DNA of 37,923 bases. Origin: Candidatus Zapsychrus exili. Lineage in GTDB: Bacteria > Omnitrophota > Gorgyraeia > Zapsychrales > Zapsychraceae. The translations under genes and the position numbers were made by a program. The notes below the pieces were generated by a model, which saw only the letters and a list, made by a program, of their open reading frames with translations, ran no database searches and had not been told where the DNA came from. This document shows, one piece after another, positions 17,357-27,342 of this stretch; the stretch's first letter is position 1; each line of letters begins with the position of its first letter. Where the stretch lies: positions 1 through 37,923 of the forward strand of contig JAVCCJ010000090.1 in NCBI GenBank assembly GCA_030765585.1, written 5' to 3'.

Positions 17357-18363
17357 GTATCTAAAACGCAAATATTAACATCGATTAATTCCATTTCGTT
17401 CTTAGCCCCTTGTGACAAAATATCGTTCAGATCATAAATTCTGTTTGACAAATCTTTCAGGCGTGATTTGAGCAATTTCTTCTTATTGCCCTTAAACTGA
17501 GAATCAATAAAAGCTAACAATCTATTTTTATACTTATCTTCTGTAACAGATATTACAGTTTTATCGCTTAATTTTATTGTCTCATTCTTAGCAGGGTAGA
17601 CATAATCAGCAAAACCTTTTAGAATATTTCTGCAAGAAGATAAAGCCTGCGACCATTCTTCAGGATTTTTTGATTTTAGCCTGTCATAGGCAGCAAGAAA
17701 CTTTTTAATAGCATCTGGACAAATCGATAATAATTTTTGATCTACTAACTCTTTTGTAGATTGAAAAACAGATTCAGTAATTGTTTCAAATTTGAGTTGA
17801 AGATTTATATTAAGAACGTAATCATAAACATTGTTCCGAATCTTACTAATTAAACTTTTTTTGTCCTTAATTATATTCATTATATAATTTCTTTGAGTTG
17901 TCAAAACATTTAGAACGTCCTGATATCTCTCAACAACAGTTTCGCCGGAAGTAGACCCAGTATAAATACTTTCATAAGAATGTTTTCTAATTGCAGGCGT
18001 GAATTGAGAAGGTGTTTTTAAGTTTTCTAAAGCTTTTAAATTATTATCTACCATTGCTTCAAGTTCGACTATAGATTCAATCCAATAGCGCTCATCGCTT
18101 TTCTTTGTAACAGAATCCTGTACAACAGTGGTTCTTCCGGCTCTCTTAGCACAAACAAAAAGTTCACTTAATTCTATTCCGTTTGGAATGCTTGTGTCCT
18201 TATAACCATGAAGTTCAAGAGTAAACCAATTAAGAGCTTTGTAATCATTGCGCATTCTTGCTAATTTCTTACATTTTGTAATAATTTTATCTAAAGGCAC
18301 ATCACCAGCTTCAAGACTAAACAAAAGCTCTTCTGAAACGGCTAAAATCTGTTCAGTTAACAT
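17299..18363 (-). CDS. AbiTii-domain protein (candidate abortive-infection effector)
   Basis: The frame opens with GTG at 18375, but the ATG at 18363 has a GGAG site 6 bases before it and is the likely start (354 residues). Counting from the GTG, residues 6-60 match the AbiTii N-terminus: LLFSLEAGDVPLDKI, a Cys-Lys-Lys-Leu-Ala-Arg helix, and NWFTLELHGY. The C-terminal half is helical, with WSQALSSCRNILKGFADYVY (241-260), resembling a HEPN-like helix pair often attached to AbiTii, although a full Rx4-6H RNase motif is not visible. It is the third gene of an operon with two membrane proteins. AbiTii domains are known from phage-resistance loci; the role here is inferred. Confidence 0.7.
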   Translation of the reverse strand: MLTEQILAVSEELLFSLEAGDVPLDKIITKCKKLARMRNDYKALNWFTLELHGYKDTSIPNGIELSELFVCAKRAGRTTVVQDSVTKKSDERYWIESIVELEAMVDNNLKALENLKTPSQFTPAIRKHSYESIYTGSTSGETVVERYQDVLNVLTTQRNYIMNIIKDKKSLISKIRNNVYDYVLNINLQLKFETITESVFQSTKELVDQKLLSICPDAIKKFLAAYDRLKSKNPEEWSQALSSCRNILKGFADYVYPAKNETIKLSDKTVISVTEDKYKNRLLAFIDSQFKGNKKKLLKSRLKDLSNRIYDLNDILSQGAKNEMELIDVNICVLDTYLLIGSLLSIVPPLNAKK

Positions 18364-18385
18364 ATTTTTCTCCACTCTTCTACTG

Positions 18386-19222
18386 CTACTTGTTTTCTTT
18401 AACTATTTTATAAAACTTATTCATTTTTAATAAACTGTTACGAACCTCTTTTAAATCTTTAAATCCTCCAATATTTCCATCTACTATAATTTTGCTCTCC
18501 AATATTCTAGAAAGCATCTGCAATTCATCAATTAAAACATAATACTGTCCTATATCCTTATCTTCCTTATCAATCTTTTCTATATAATTGTTAAAAAACC
18601 CCTCAGCTGATACCTTTAAATCGCCACTCAAAAAGAATTTTATACCTACGCACAAATCTATTTCAAAAAAGCTTGATGCTATATCTATCTTTGCAAATAA
18701 AAGTTGCGCTATATCATAATAAACTTTTTCATCTGAACCCAAAAGAGTTAAAATTCTTTGAAACGGAGAAACATTTAAGAACCTTTGATCATACTTCATA
18801 AAAAAAGTGCTGCTATACTCAGATGGATCCATATTGATACCCAATGTTTGTTTCTGACGAAAGTTCTTCAACATTTGCAACGAGTTAGCCCAATTCCTTC
18901 TATATACAGCTAAAGCACTCTCAATGCCTTCAATGGCAAGATTTATTCCGTTTTCAACATATCTAGCTGTTAATTGTTCGATTCGTCTTTGAGCGATATA
19001 CTTCTCTAATCCAAACCTATATGCGATCCAAGCTGTAAATATAATAGAAACGAATGTTGTTGCAAATTGTCCTAAAAACTTCACAACTCCTATTTTCTGA
19101 GATTGATTGAAATGGATTGGAAAGATCCTGCTTGCAAGAAATGTTAGAATTATTGTTAACAAATAAAATAATACTTTTATCTTATTTAATCTTTGTGCCC
19201 ATTCTTTAATCTTATTTAACAT
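18386..19222 (-). CDS. Two-helix membrane protein of the AbiTii cassette
   Basis: A 278-residue protein with two N-terminal transmembrane helices (about 16-33, LFYLLTIILTFLASRIF, and 47-67, FLGQFATTFVSIIFTAWIA) and a long cytoplasmic helical domain from about residue 75. A GAGG site precedes the ATG. It ends 22 bp before the ATG of the AbiTii gene, so they are co-transcribed. The family is not recognised. A membrane component next to an Abi-type effector suggests a sensor or pore role, but no catalytic motif is visible. Confidence 0.65.
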   Translation of the reverse strand: MLNKIKEWAQRLNKIKVLFYLLTIILTFLASRIFPIHFNQSQKIGVVKFLGQFATTFVSIIFTAWIAYRFGLEKYIAQRRIEQLTARYVENGINLAIEGIESALAVYRRNWANSLQMLKNFRQKQTLGINMDPSEYSSTFFMKYDQRFLNVSPFQRILTLLGSDEKVYYDIAQLLFAKIDIASSFFEIDLCVGIKFFLSGDLKVSAEGFFNNYIEKIDKEDKDIGQYYVLIDELQMLSRILESKIIVDGNIGGFKDLKEVRNSLLKMNKFYKIVKENK

Positions 19223-19291
19223 ATTTTACCTCACTTAGCAGTTGATATAAATTCTCCGCTAAAGTTTCCTTTGGTATAAACTCTTCGTATA

Positions 19292-19738
19292 CTATTTTGT
19301 TTTATCAATCATTTTGGTATCTTCTTCTACAGCAGCAAGAGTACATACCACGCAAATAAAAACAACAAGGCCTAAGAATCCAGCTAGAGCTCCAAGCCCT
19401 TGCCTCAATTCACCCTCTGCTTTCATAAGCGCTAAGATACATAGCCCTAAAGAAAATAACATAATTACAAGTACTTTAAATGCACTTGAGAATGCACGCT
19501 CCAAATTATTGTTTATTTTTCTTCCTAACAAAGAAACTATAATAACAAAAAAAGAAAAGAAAAGTAAAAAAAGACCCGCACTGCCAGACGTTATCTTTCC
19601 AGAACCAAAAAGTGTTTGAATGCTAATACTACCTAAAGCTTGAATATCTTTTGAAAGTAAAAATACTCCTAAAAGTGCTAAAATAAACCCTATAATCAAA
19701 CCCACTAATTTAATTATGTGCGTTGGCTCCCATTTCAT
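19292..19738 (-). CDS. Four-helix small membrane protein, first gene of AbiTii cassette
   Basis: A 148-residue protein with four hydrophobic segments: about 8-28, 50-68, 85-105 and 115-134. The loop after helix 1 (LGSISIQTLFGSGKITSGS) leads into the second helix. The short C-terminal tail is charged. It lies 69 bp before the two-helix gene on the same strand. A promoter (CTGACA, 16 bp, TATAAT) lies about 160 bp upstream. No family is recognised; it is likely a structural or channel-like part of the cassette. Confidence 0.6.
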   Translation of the reverse strand: MKWEPTHIIKLVGLIIGFILALLGVFLLSKDIQALGSISIQTLFGSGKITSGSAGLFLLFFSFFVIIVSLLGRKINNNLERAFSSAFKVLVIMLFSLGLCILALMKAEGELRQGLGALAGFLGLVVFICVVCTLAAVEEDTKMIDKTK

Positions 19739-19908
19739 TTCTTGCCCCCTGCTTATAATAATTCAGATTTAACTTATTTAAATAGTCTAGGTGCTTGTTT
19801 TACTGACTTTTTTCTACTTATCATAATTTAAATTTAATTGCAAAAAACGCCTAGCATGGCTGCAAATCCTGCCGACTCAAAACTAAACACCAATATTTCT
19901 TTTAAAAC

Positions 19909-19936
19909 ATTATATCACAAGCCAATTTGTTGTCAG
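19909..19936 (-). promoter_or_regulatory. Promoter of the AbiTii cassette
   Basis: Minus strand CTGACA (19936-19931), 16-bp spacer, perfect TATAAT (19914-19909). The start would be near 19902, leaving a leader of about 160 bases before the first membrane protein gene. The leader has no gene; it is AT-rich with one weak GC-containing stretch near 19848-19880. Confidence 0.6.
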
Positions 19937-20014
19937 AGAAAGTTTTATTATAGCCTTTTTATAAATTTATAGAAACCATAAGAAATACATCTTAGGAAGG
20001 GAAATTGAAATCTC

Positions 20015-20034
20015 TTGTGGCAGCCTTGTGGCAG
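20015..20034. promoter_or_regulatory. Paired arm-type integrase sites, right end
   Basis: TTGTGGCAG at 20015-20023 and again at 20026-20034, start-to-start 11 bp, the same word, orientation and spacing as at 10383-10402. It is 95 bp inside the right attachment site. Confidence 0.65.
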
Positions 20035-20092
20035 AATTGTTATAAAAACAGGCATTTTGAGGCAAACACATACAAGTACACACAAAAACAAA

Positions 20093-20126
20093 AGACCCGC
20101 TTCTCTCGACGAAAAACGGGTCTTTA
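20093..20126 (-). terminator. Island-borne terminator placed after tRNA(fMet)
   Basis: AAAGACCCG pairs with CGGGTCTTT around a 17-base loop, just 3' of the tRNA on the minus strand and inside the island. It replaces the original palindromic terminator, which now lies beyond the other end at 10235-10270. Confidence 0.7.
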
Positions 20127-20128
20127 AG

Positions 20129-20206
<78 letters not shown>

Positions 20207-20348
20207 GCATTCTGTAAAAAATTCTTTAATTGCTTCTTTAGAAATATATGTCCTAATCCGCTTAAGCGGATTTTACAGGATACCCGCGCGCGCGGCTATC
20301 TAAAAGCAAGTATTAGAGTCTAGGCCCTAGAACCTAAAACCTAAACAA

Positions 20349-20615
20349 CTATTCTTCAACATCTTCGAGACGATAAATCGTTTCACCTTCTCGTACTATA
20401 CCCATTTTCTCTCTTGCAACCTTTTCCAAATAAACCGGATCGTCTTCTAACTTTCTTCTCTCTTCTGCTAATTCTACGTTCTTTATCTTCAAACGCTGTA
20501 TCTGTTTTTCATACTCTGCTATTCTAGCTTTTTTATTACACATAACAAAATATGAAGGAATAAAAACAGCCAAAATCAAAAATGCAAAAATAAAAATAAC
20601 AATTGGACTTTTCAT
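20349..20615 (-). CDS. ftsB: DivIC/FtsB-like septum formation initiator
   Basis: An 88-residue bitopic protein: a membrane helix at about 4-26 (PIVIFIFAFLILAVFIPSYFV to near residue 24), then a coiled coil (residues 30-60) and the conserved DPVYLEKVAREKMGIVREGE motif of FtsB/DivIC. It links FtsL and FtsQ in the divisome. It lies downstream of eno on the same strand, the common eno-ftsB order, separated by a 92-bp degenerate repeat. The ribosome site is poor. Confidence 0.85.
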   Translation of the reverse strand: MKSPIVIFIFAFLILAVFIPSYFVMCNKKARIAEYEKQIQRLKIKNVELAEERRKLEDDPVYLEKVAREKMGIVREGETIYRLEDVEE

Positions 20616-20619
20616 AACA

Positions 20620-20695
20620 TCAGGATCTAAAGATTAGGTTCTAGCGATTAGGTTCTAGGTTCTAGCTTAACAACAAAACCTAGGCCCTAGCACCT
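20620..20695. repeat. Degenerate 'taggttctag' repeat
   Basis: Short tandem-like units (gattaggttctag, taggttctag, ctaggccctagcacctg) fill the gap between eno and divIC. The same vocabulary occurs at 20318-20345 and in the large array at 34351-34503. Confidence 0.6.
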
Positions 20696-20707
20696 GCATC
20701 TCTACAT

Positions 20708-22090
<1,383 letters not shown>

Positions 22091-22260
22091 CTTAATACTT
22101 AAACCTTATCCCTTATTTGTAGAACGGCGTCCAAAATAACATAGTTTTTTTGTTTAGTCAAGAATTTAAATACGCCTCAAGCCTTTCTAGCTTTATTTTA
22201 TTTAGTTTTGTGCTATACTTATCTAACAAAAACGTCTAACCCATTACAAGGATTTAAGAT

Positions 22261-23943
22261 ATGAAAAAATTTAAAACATTCCTAAGACTTAACTGGCTTA
22301 AGATACTTCTTTTTGTTATTGCAGCTGCCGTAATTATCTTCTCTATTATTTTTATTAAGTATTGTATTACTAATTATTTTACTCTAGAACCATTTAGCCG
22401 TAGGCAAATATCAGGTCAAATGGCGCTTCTCTTACCTATGTTCGTGATCGTTCATATGGTGTCCTTGCCTATTATGCTAGGTATGCAATATTACTTTATG
22501 CAAGGTGGATTTGCAAAGATGGGACAAAGCAAAACTGCATTAGCTAAGGCGAATGTCAAATGGGATGAAGTAATAGGAATGGAAAACGCCAAACGAGAAG
22601 CCTGGGAATTAGTTAAGCTACTTAAAGACAGAGCACTTGTTCATGCAATTGGTGGAAAAATTATAAAAGGTACTATTATGATAGGGCCTCCTGGCTGTGG
22701 TAAAACATATCTTGCTAAAGCCATTGCAACAGAATGTGGTCTTCCTCTATTATCTGCAGTAGGAAGTGAATTTATTGGAATGTTCGTAGGTCTTGGTACT
22801 GCTCGAATGAAATCTCTATTTAAAGAAGCTCGCGCCATGGCAGCACTTCATGAAGGTTGTATTGTATTTATCGATGAAATAGATTCATTCGCTCGTCATC
22901 GCCAAACAGATAAAGGTTTTGGCGGCGGTGTTATGGACCGTAATGCAACGATCAACCAATTCCTAACAGAACTTGATGGGCTTCGCCAAGCTGAAAATAA
23001 CATTGTTGTTATTGCTGCAACAAACATCCCTGAAGATGAACTTGACTCAGCTATAATGCGTGCTGGTCGCTTTGATAGAAAAATTCATATAACAAAACCA
23101 AACCTAGATGAAAGAAAGGATTTGTTTGAATTCTATCTAACAAAAGTTAAAGCAGAAGATAAAATAGATCCTCAACTCTTAGCAAGAAAAGCGCTTTTCT
23201 TCTCTCCTTCTGATATTCATTCAATGATACGTGAAGCAAGTTTGATAGCACTTAGAGATGCAAGAGATACCGTTTCTATGAAAGATCTTTCAGAGGCTTA
23301 TGACCGTGTCACATTTGGCATGAAATCAAATATAACGCTAACCAAAGAAGAAAAAATTTGGACAGCTTATCACGAAGCAGGACATGCCGTTATCGCATAT
23401 CTTCTGCATCCTACAAACGACGTAATAAAAGCGACTATCATACCTCACAAAGGCTCTTTAGGTTTTGTTTATCAGCGCCCTATTGAAGAACTTCATTCAT
23501 CAAACAAAGAACTTCTTTTGGCAAATGTTAAAGTAAGCATTGCAAGTTACGTGGCTGAACAACTTAAGTTTGGCTCAACATCATCTGGTGTTGGCGGTGG
23601 ACGCGGAAGTGATTTTGATAATGCATCAAGAATAGTACAAGCCATGGTTTGGCAATATGGAATGGGAAAATCTGGGCTTATAGGAAACTTTATGGCTCAT
23701 ACAGATGCCTCAGGCCAACCAATAATGTCAGAAAAAATTAAAGAAGTCTTAGATAGTGATACGCAAAGTATTTTACAAGACTGCATTGAAGAAGTAAAGC
23801 GTACCCTATCAGAAAAACAAGATGTCTTAGAAACGTTTGCACAAAAATTATTAGAAAAAGAAGAGCTTGAATACGACGAGATAACAACTATATTTGATAA
23901 ATTTGGTATTCAACCAGCATCAAAGAAAATTGAAAAAACTTAA
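22261..23943 (+). CDS. FtsH-like membrane AAA+ zinc metalloprotease
   Basis: A 560-residue FtsH relative. Two membrane helices are at about 12-33 and 55-75, with only about 20 residues between them, so the usual periplasmic domain is missing. Walker A is GPPGCGKT (142-149), Walker B is IVFIDEIDS, and the pore-loop strand is FIGMFVGLG. The second region of homology is AATNIPEDELDSAIMRAGRFD. The zinc site HEAGH is at 371-375, with the third ligand likely in GSDFDNAS. It degrades membrane or cytosolic proteins. It is shorter than typical FtsH (about 610-650), so probably a paralog rather than the housekeeping enzyme. Ribosome site AAGGAT. Confidence 0.9.
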   Translation: MKKFKTFLRLNWLKILLFVIAAAVIIFSIIFIKYCITNYFTLEPFSRRQISGQMALLLPMFVIVHMVSLPIMLGMQYYFMQGGFAKMGQSKTALAKANVKWDEVIGMENAKREAWELVKLLKDRALVHAIGGKIIKGTIMIGPPGCGKTYLAKAIATECGLPLLSAVGSEFIGMFVGLGTARMKSLFKEARAMAALHEGCIVFIDEIDSFARHRQTDKGFGGGVMDRNATINQFLTELDGLRQAENNIVVIAATNIPEDELDSAIMRAGRFDRKIHITKPNLDERKDLFEFYLTKVKAEDKIDPQLLARKALFFSPSDIHSMIREASLIALRDARDTVSMKDLSEAYDRVTFGMKSNITLTKEEKIWTAYHEAGHAVIAYLLHPTNDVIKATIIPHKGSLGFVYQRPIEELHSSNKELLLANVKVSIASYVAEQLKFGSTSSGVGGGRGSDFDNASRIVQAMVWQYGMGKSGLIGNFMAHTDASGQPIMSEKIKEVLDSDTQSILQDCIEEVKRTLSEKQDVLETFAQKLLEKEELEYDEITTIFDKFGIQPASKKIEKT

Positions 23944-23979
23944 AAAGTACAAGATACAAGAAACAAGATACAAGAAACA

Positions 23980-24150
23980 AAAACTGTCATTCCTGCGCCC
24001 TTTTGTCATTCCAGTTTTTTGGCGTGAGCCAAAAATACCGGAATCTCAAAAGGGATAAACTCCAGCAGGAATCTCCTAAAAATTCAATAAAAGACAGTTT
24101 TAAAAACTAGATTCCTGTATCCGCTTAACAGCTCCACAGGAATGACAAAA
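23980..24150. repeat. Nested palindromic intergenic repeat (tgtcattcctgcg family), copy 1
   Basis: ATTCCTGC (23989-23996) pairs with GCAGGAAT (24065-24072); inside are CCCTTTTG/CAAAAGGG and TTTTTGGC-gtga-GCCAAAAA. A second hairpin with ATTCCTGT/ACAGGAAT follows, and AAAACTGTC pairs with GACAGTTTT outside. The end words recur at 37647-37710. It fills most of the 218-bp gap between the protease and lipoprotein genes. Confidence 0.75.
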
Positions 24151-24162
24151 TTTTATATTTAA

Positions 24163-25176
24163 ATGAAATTCACTATACAAACAAAACTTTTAGCATTACT
24201 ACTGGTAATATTTTTATCAATATCCTGCGGAAAGAAAGAGCTTCCTAAACTTACCCTAGAAGAAGCTCATCAAAAATTCATAGCAATATGTAAAGACGAG
24301 TACGGACTTGATGTAAGCCTAAAGATAGCTGATAATACTTTATGGATTTATCTTCCTATAGACCACCCATTCTATCAATACAAAGCTTCACCCCCTGCTC
24401 CAAGCACACAAGAAATAGTTGAAAAACATAAGATAAACAAACTCGATAGCGAATTTAAAGACTCTTCTTTTGTTATCTCCTACGATATTGTAAAAGACAA
24501 AATATATCCTTCAAAAGACCCTGGTTATGAGTCTAAAAATCACGACGAATTTTCTAAAAAATATAGAAAAATATTTGAAGCCATACTTCGCTCCTATTTT
24601 GATCTTAAAGAGTCCACCATGCCTGGGTTTGCAGTAAATGCGGAGCTTGAAATTGAAGAAACAAAAATAGACTCGTACGTCCAAAACGCGAGTGCGCCTG
24701 AATTCTTTGTTATTGTTATCGCTGATATAACATCTGGCCTGATTATTGAATATACCGCAAACCTAGATGATTATAGGCGCTATGCAAACAGCTCTCTCCC
24801 ATACGAAGAATATTCAAAACGACTACTTTATGATATGCGAGGAGAAGTAGAGCTAGTGGGCGACCGACAAGGAAAGAATCTAAAAACATATGCTATAAGC
24901 TGGCAAAGCTTCTTAAGCAGACAAATGAAGAATCGTATTAACTTTAAATATGGAAGAAGCCAGTTTCCCCCATCAGATGACACAAGAAAAGAAATATTAT
25001 CTGCAGTTGTTGAAACAATACGATTTTATAATTTTGAAGACTTTGATTCGGTTATGCTAAACAATCTTAGGAATGAAACAAATGAAGTTGTATCAAAAGA
25101 AGCTATTAAAAAATTAACCGAAGAGTCTGATGACCCTTCGGTGGGTAAATTCCACGTAATCAAATTTGGACTCTAG
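24163..25176 (+). CDS. Hypothetical lipoprotein
   Basis: A 337-residue protein with a lipoprotein signal: LLALLLVIFLSISC with the lipidated Cys at about 22 followed by GKK. The mature part is mixed alpha/beta; no known domain is recognised. The start codon has no ribosome site and lies only about a dozen bases beyond a palindromic repeat, so its translation start is less certain than its reading frame. The gene is convergent with purN with 3 bp between stops. Confidence 0.7.
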   Translation: MKFTIQTKLLALLLVIFLSISCGKKELPKLTLEEAHQKFIAICKDEYGLDVSLKIADNTLWIYLPIDHPFYQYKASPPAPSTQEIVEKHKINKLDSEFKDSSFVISYDIVKDKIYPSKDPGYESKNHDEFSKKYRKIFEAILRSYFDLKESTMPGFAVNAELEIEETKIDSYVQNASAPEFFVIVIADITSGLIIEYTANLDDYRRYANSSLPYEEYSKRLLYDMRGEVELVGDRQGKNLKTYAISWQSFLSRQMKNRINFKYGRSQFPPSDDTRKEILSAVVETIRFYNFEDFDSVMLNNLRNETNEVVSKEAIKKLTEESDDPSVGKFHVIKFGL

Positions 25177-25179
25177 GCA

Positions 25180-25800
25180 CTATTCACTAGCCGCTGATTT
25201 ATCTAGTACTTCTACTTTTCGACCCTTTACCTTCAATCTTCCGCCAACAAACATCTGTATCGCCTTAGGATATATACGATGTTCAATCCTATGAATTCTC
25301 TCTTCTAAGTCTACTATAGTTTCTTTCTCGTGAATCTTAATTGACTCCTGCATTATAATTGGACCATTATCCATTTTATCATTAACAAAATGAATAGTCA
25401 CACCCGTTACTTTCGCACCATAAGTAGATGCATCTTTTATGCTATGCGTCCCCTTAAATGAAGGAAGTAATGACGGATGAATATTTAAAATTTTTCTTGG
25501 AAACTCTTTAACAAAAAACGGAGTTAAAAGTTTCATATATCCAGCAAGTACAATAAAATCTATATTATTTTCCTTTAAGCTAATAACAATATCCCTGTCG
25601 TAACTTTGCGGATTTGTATATTCCTTAGGATTTAAGCACAACGTCTTTATGCCAGCTTCTTCTGCTCGCTTTAAAGCATACGCTTTTCTTCTATTTGAGA
25701 AAACAAGCGCGAGCTCTGCTTTTATTTTTTTCTCTTTAACAGCCTCTATTATAGCTTGCAAGTTTGATCCATTGCCTGAAACAAATACAGCAAATTTCAT
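25180..25800 (-). CDS. purN: Phosphoribosylglycinamide formyltransferase (GAR transformylase)
   Basis: 206 residues, normal size. The phosphate-binding loop VSGNGSNLQAI is at 8-18, the catalytic Asn-His motif is in LNIHPSLLPSFKG (near 106-118), and GVTIHFVNDKMDNGPII carries the catalytic Asp. It transfers a formyl group from 10-formyltetrahydrofolate to GAR in purine synthesis. It follows the MFS gene by 14 bp, so the two are co-transcribed; the functional link is not obvious. Confidence 0.96.
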   Translation of the reverse strand: MKFAVFVSGNGSNLQAIIEAVKEKKIKAELALVFSNRRKAYALKRAEEAGIKTLCLNPKEYTNPQSYDRDIVISLKENNIDFIVLAGYMKLLTPFFVKEFPRKILNIHPSLLPSFKGTHSIKDASTYGAKVTGVTIHFVNDKMDNGPIIMQESIKIHEKETIVDLEERIHRIEHRIYPKAIQMFVGGRLKVKGRKVEVLDKSAASE

Positions 25801-25814
25801 ATTATATATCCTCT

Positions 25815-27134
25815 CTAACAGCTCGATCCCAAACCACTGTCATCTATAGTATCTATAGTATTAGTAAACGCAAGTTCACCTTTTTTATCTTTAATAAAAC
25901 CAACAACCCCCACGCCGCAAACAAGCAATCCTATCCCAGACAATATCCATATTTGGCCTATAAATTCTGATAAGAGTGAACTTGTTATCATTGATATTAA
26001 AAACGCAAAATGTATTACTATTTCAAGTGCACTAAACACTTTCCCGCGCATTTCATTATCACTTACCATATGCACAACAGTATTTGATGTTATAAAAACA
26101 GGCCCAACAACCACACCTAACATTAATGCTAATAACATAGCAATAATCATATTCGGGAAATTATGCACAATAATAGCAAATGACATAAGCATAATGCCCC
26201 CTAAAATAAGGCAAAAGAATATAGTGTTATACCATTTAAACTTCCTACCCCACCTACCATATGCCAAAGCACCTAGAAATAAACCTATGCCTAGGCAAAC
26301 TGCCAGAACACCTAAATGTTTTGTAGCGCTATGAAATGTATTTTGAATAAAAACAATAATTACAACATAAACAGAACCAGCTGCTGCAAGCAAAATAAAA
26401 AGCATATTTATAATAAAACGAATATCTTTCTGCGCTCTTAAATATACGAAACATTCATTTATCTCGCCCCAAACCGATTTACGCTTCTCAACTGCCTTTT
26501 TCCAAGCCTTTGTTTCTATTATATCTTTTATTTCTCTCTTAAGCTTTATAGGTAGAGTTATAAAAAATATTATGGAAGCTGATACAAAGAATGTAAGAGA
26601 ATCAACAATAAATCCATTTCTTGCACCGAACCAATCAATTAAAAACCCACCTAAAGCACAACCTAATACAAACGCTATCATTCCAGTAGTAGATACTAGC
26701 GAGTTTGCAACTATCAGCTGATTATCATCAACTATATCAGGAATGATTGACATCTTAGCCGGCATATAGAAGCGGCTAAAACAAAACGCAAGAAAAACTA
26801 TTATGTAAATTGGAATCATGGATTCCCAAAATATAAATATCAAAGGGATCAATAAAACAAGAATGCCGCGCGCCAAGTCGCAGACAAAAAGCGTGGTTCT
26901 TCTGTCCCAACGATCTACAAATACGCCAGCAAATGGTTGAATGATAAATACAGGAATAATGGTAAACGTTAGGAGCTTGGCCAACATAGTAGGGGACCCA
27001 AACGCACGTTCTGCAACAAAACCAACTAATGCAAGCTGATGAATGCGATCGCCAAACTGTGATATAAGCTGCGCAAACCACAACCTTTGAAAATTGCGAT
27101 TATCTGAATGTGTAAGAATCTTGATTATACTCAA
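25815..27134 (-). CDS. MFS transporter, EntS/MFS_3-type exporter
   Basis: A 439-residue protein with about 12 membrane helices. The N-terminus (RNFQRLWFAQLISQFGDRIH) and FAGVFVDRWDRRTTLFVCD, the MFS motif A region, match the MFS_3/enterobactin-exporter-like group that exports macrolides, siderophores or other small molecules. A charged loop of about residues 195-220 lies between the halves. The ribosome site AGGAG is good. Directly upstream (27156-27283) lies a dispersed repeat. The substrate is unknown. Confidence 0.85.
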   Translation of the reverse strand: MSIIKILTHSDNRNFQRLWFAQLISQFGDRIHQLALVGFVAERAFGSPTMLAKLLTFTIIPVFIIQPFAGVFVDRWDRRTTLFVCDLARGILVLLIPLIFIFWESMIPIYIIVFLAFCFSRFYMPAKMSIIPDIVDDNQLIVANSLVSTTGMIAFVLGCALGGFLIDWFGARNGFIVDSLTFFVSASIIFFITLPIKLKREIKDIIETKAWKKAVEKRKSVWGEINECFVYLRAQKDIRFIINMLFILLAAAGSVYVVIIVFIQNTFHSATKHLGVLAVCLGIGLFLGALAYGRWGRKFKWYNTIFFCLILGGIMLMSFAIIVHNFPNMIIAMLLALMLGVVVGPVFITSNTVVHMVSDNEMRGKVFSALEIVIHFAFLISMITSSLLSEFIGQIWILSGIGLLVCGVGVVGFIKDKKGELAFTNTIDTIDDSGLGSSC

Positions 27135-27155
27135 TTAATATATCTCCTAATAATA

Positions 27156-27283
27156 AAACCCAAAATCCAAATATTACAAAATTCAAAATAAATTCAAAAT
27201 CCCAAATTCTAATAAACATTTAGGTTTGGATTTTGAAATTAGGATTTATTTGGTAGTATTGATATTATTTGGATTTTGAATTT
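27156..27283. repeat. Dispersed intergenic repeat, copy 2
   Basis: Reverse-complement relative of 1051-1178. The 20 bp at 27242-27261 match 1091-1072 exactly, and most of the rest aligns with small differences. The wider gap 27135-27491 also contains the terminator at 27343-27393 and nothing else I can identify. Confidence 0.8.
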
Positions 27284-27342
27284 ATTCTTTTATAATAATA
27301 ATCATAACATTAATAATAAATCAAAAATAGATATATTCAAGT

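Larger units (their letters stand above)
10321..20128. mobile_element. Integrative (probably mobilizable) element in tRNA(fMet)
   Basis: The segment between two 46-bp direct repeats of the tRNA 3' half. It holds a tyrosine integrase and an excisionase-like protein, a VirD4/TraD-like coupling ATPase, a replication-relaxation-like protein, a regulator, a branched palindrome that could be an origin, and cargo (Fic; an AbiTii operon). No type IV secretion channel or phage structural genes are present, so it is best described as an integrative mobilizable element. Integration keeps the tRNA whole and gives it a new terminator at about 20093-20125. Confidence 0.9.

Noticed and set aside
20255-20272. 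Terminator of divIC
   Set aside because: AATCCGCTTAAGCGGATT is a perfect palindrome but has no T run on the minus strand; its role is unclear.
26776-27081. Frame rich in Cys and Trp on the minus strand
   Set aside because: It is an alternate frame of the MFS exporter; the composition is an artefact of the membrane-helix codons.
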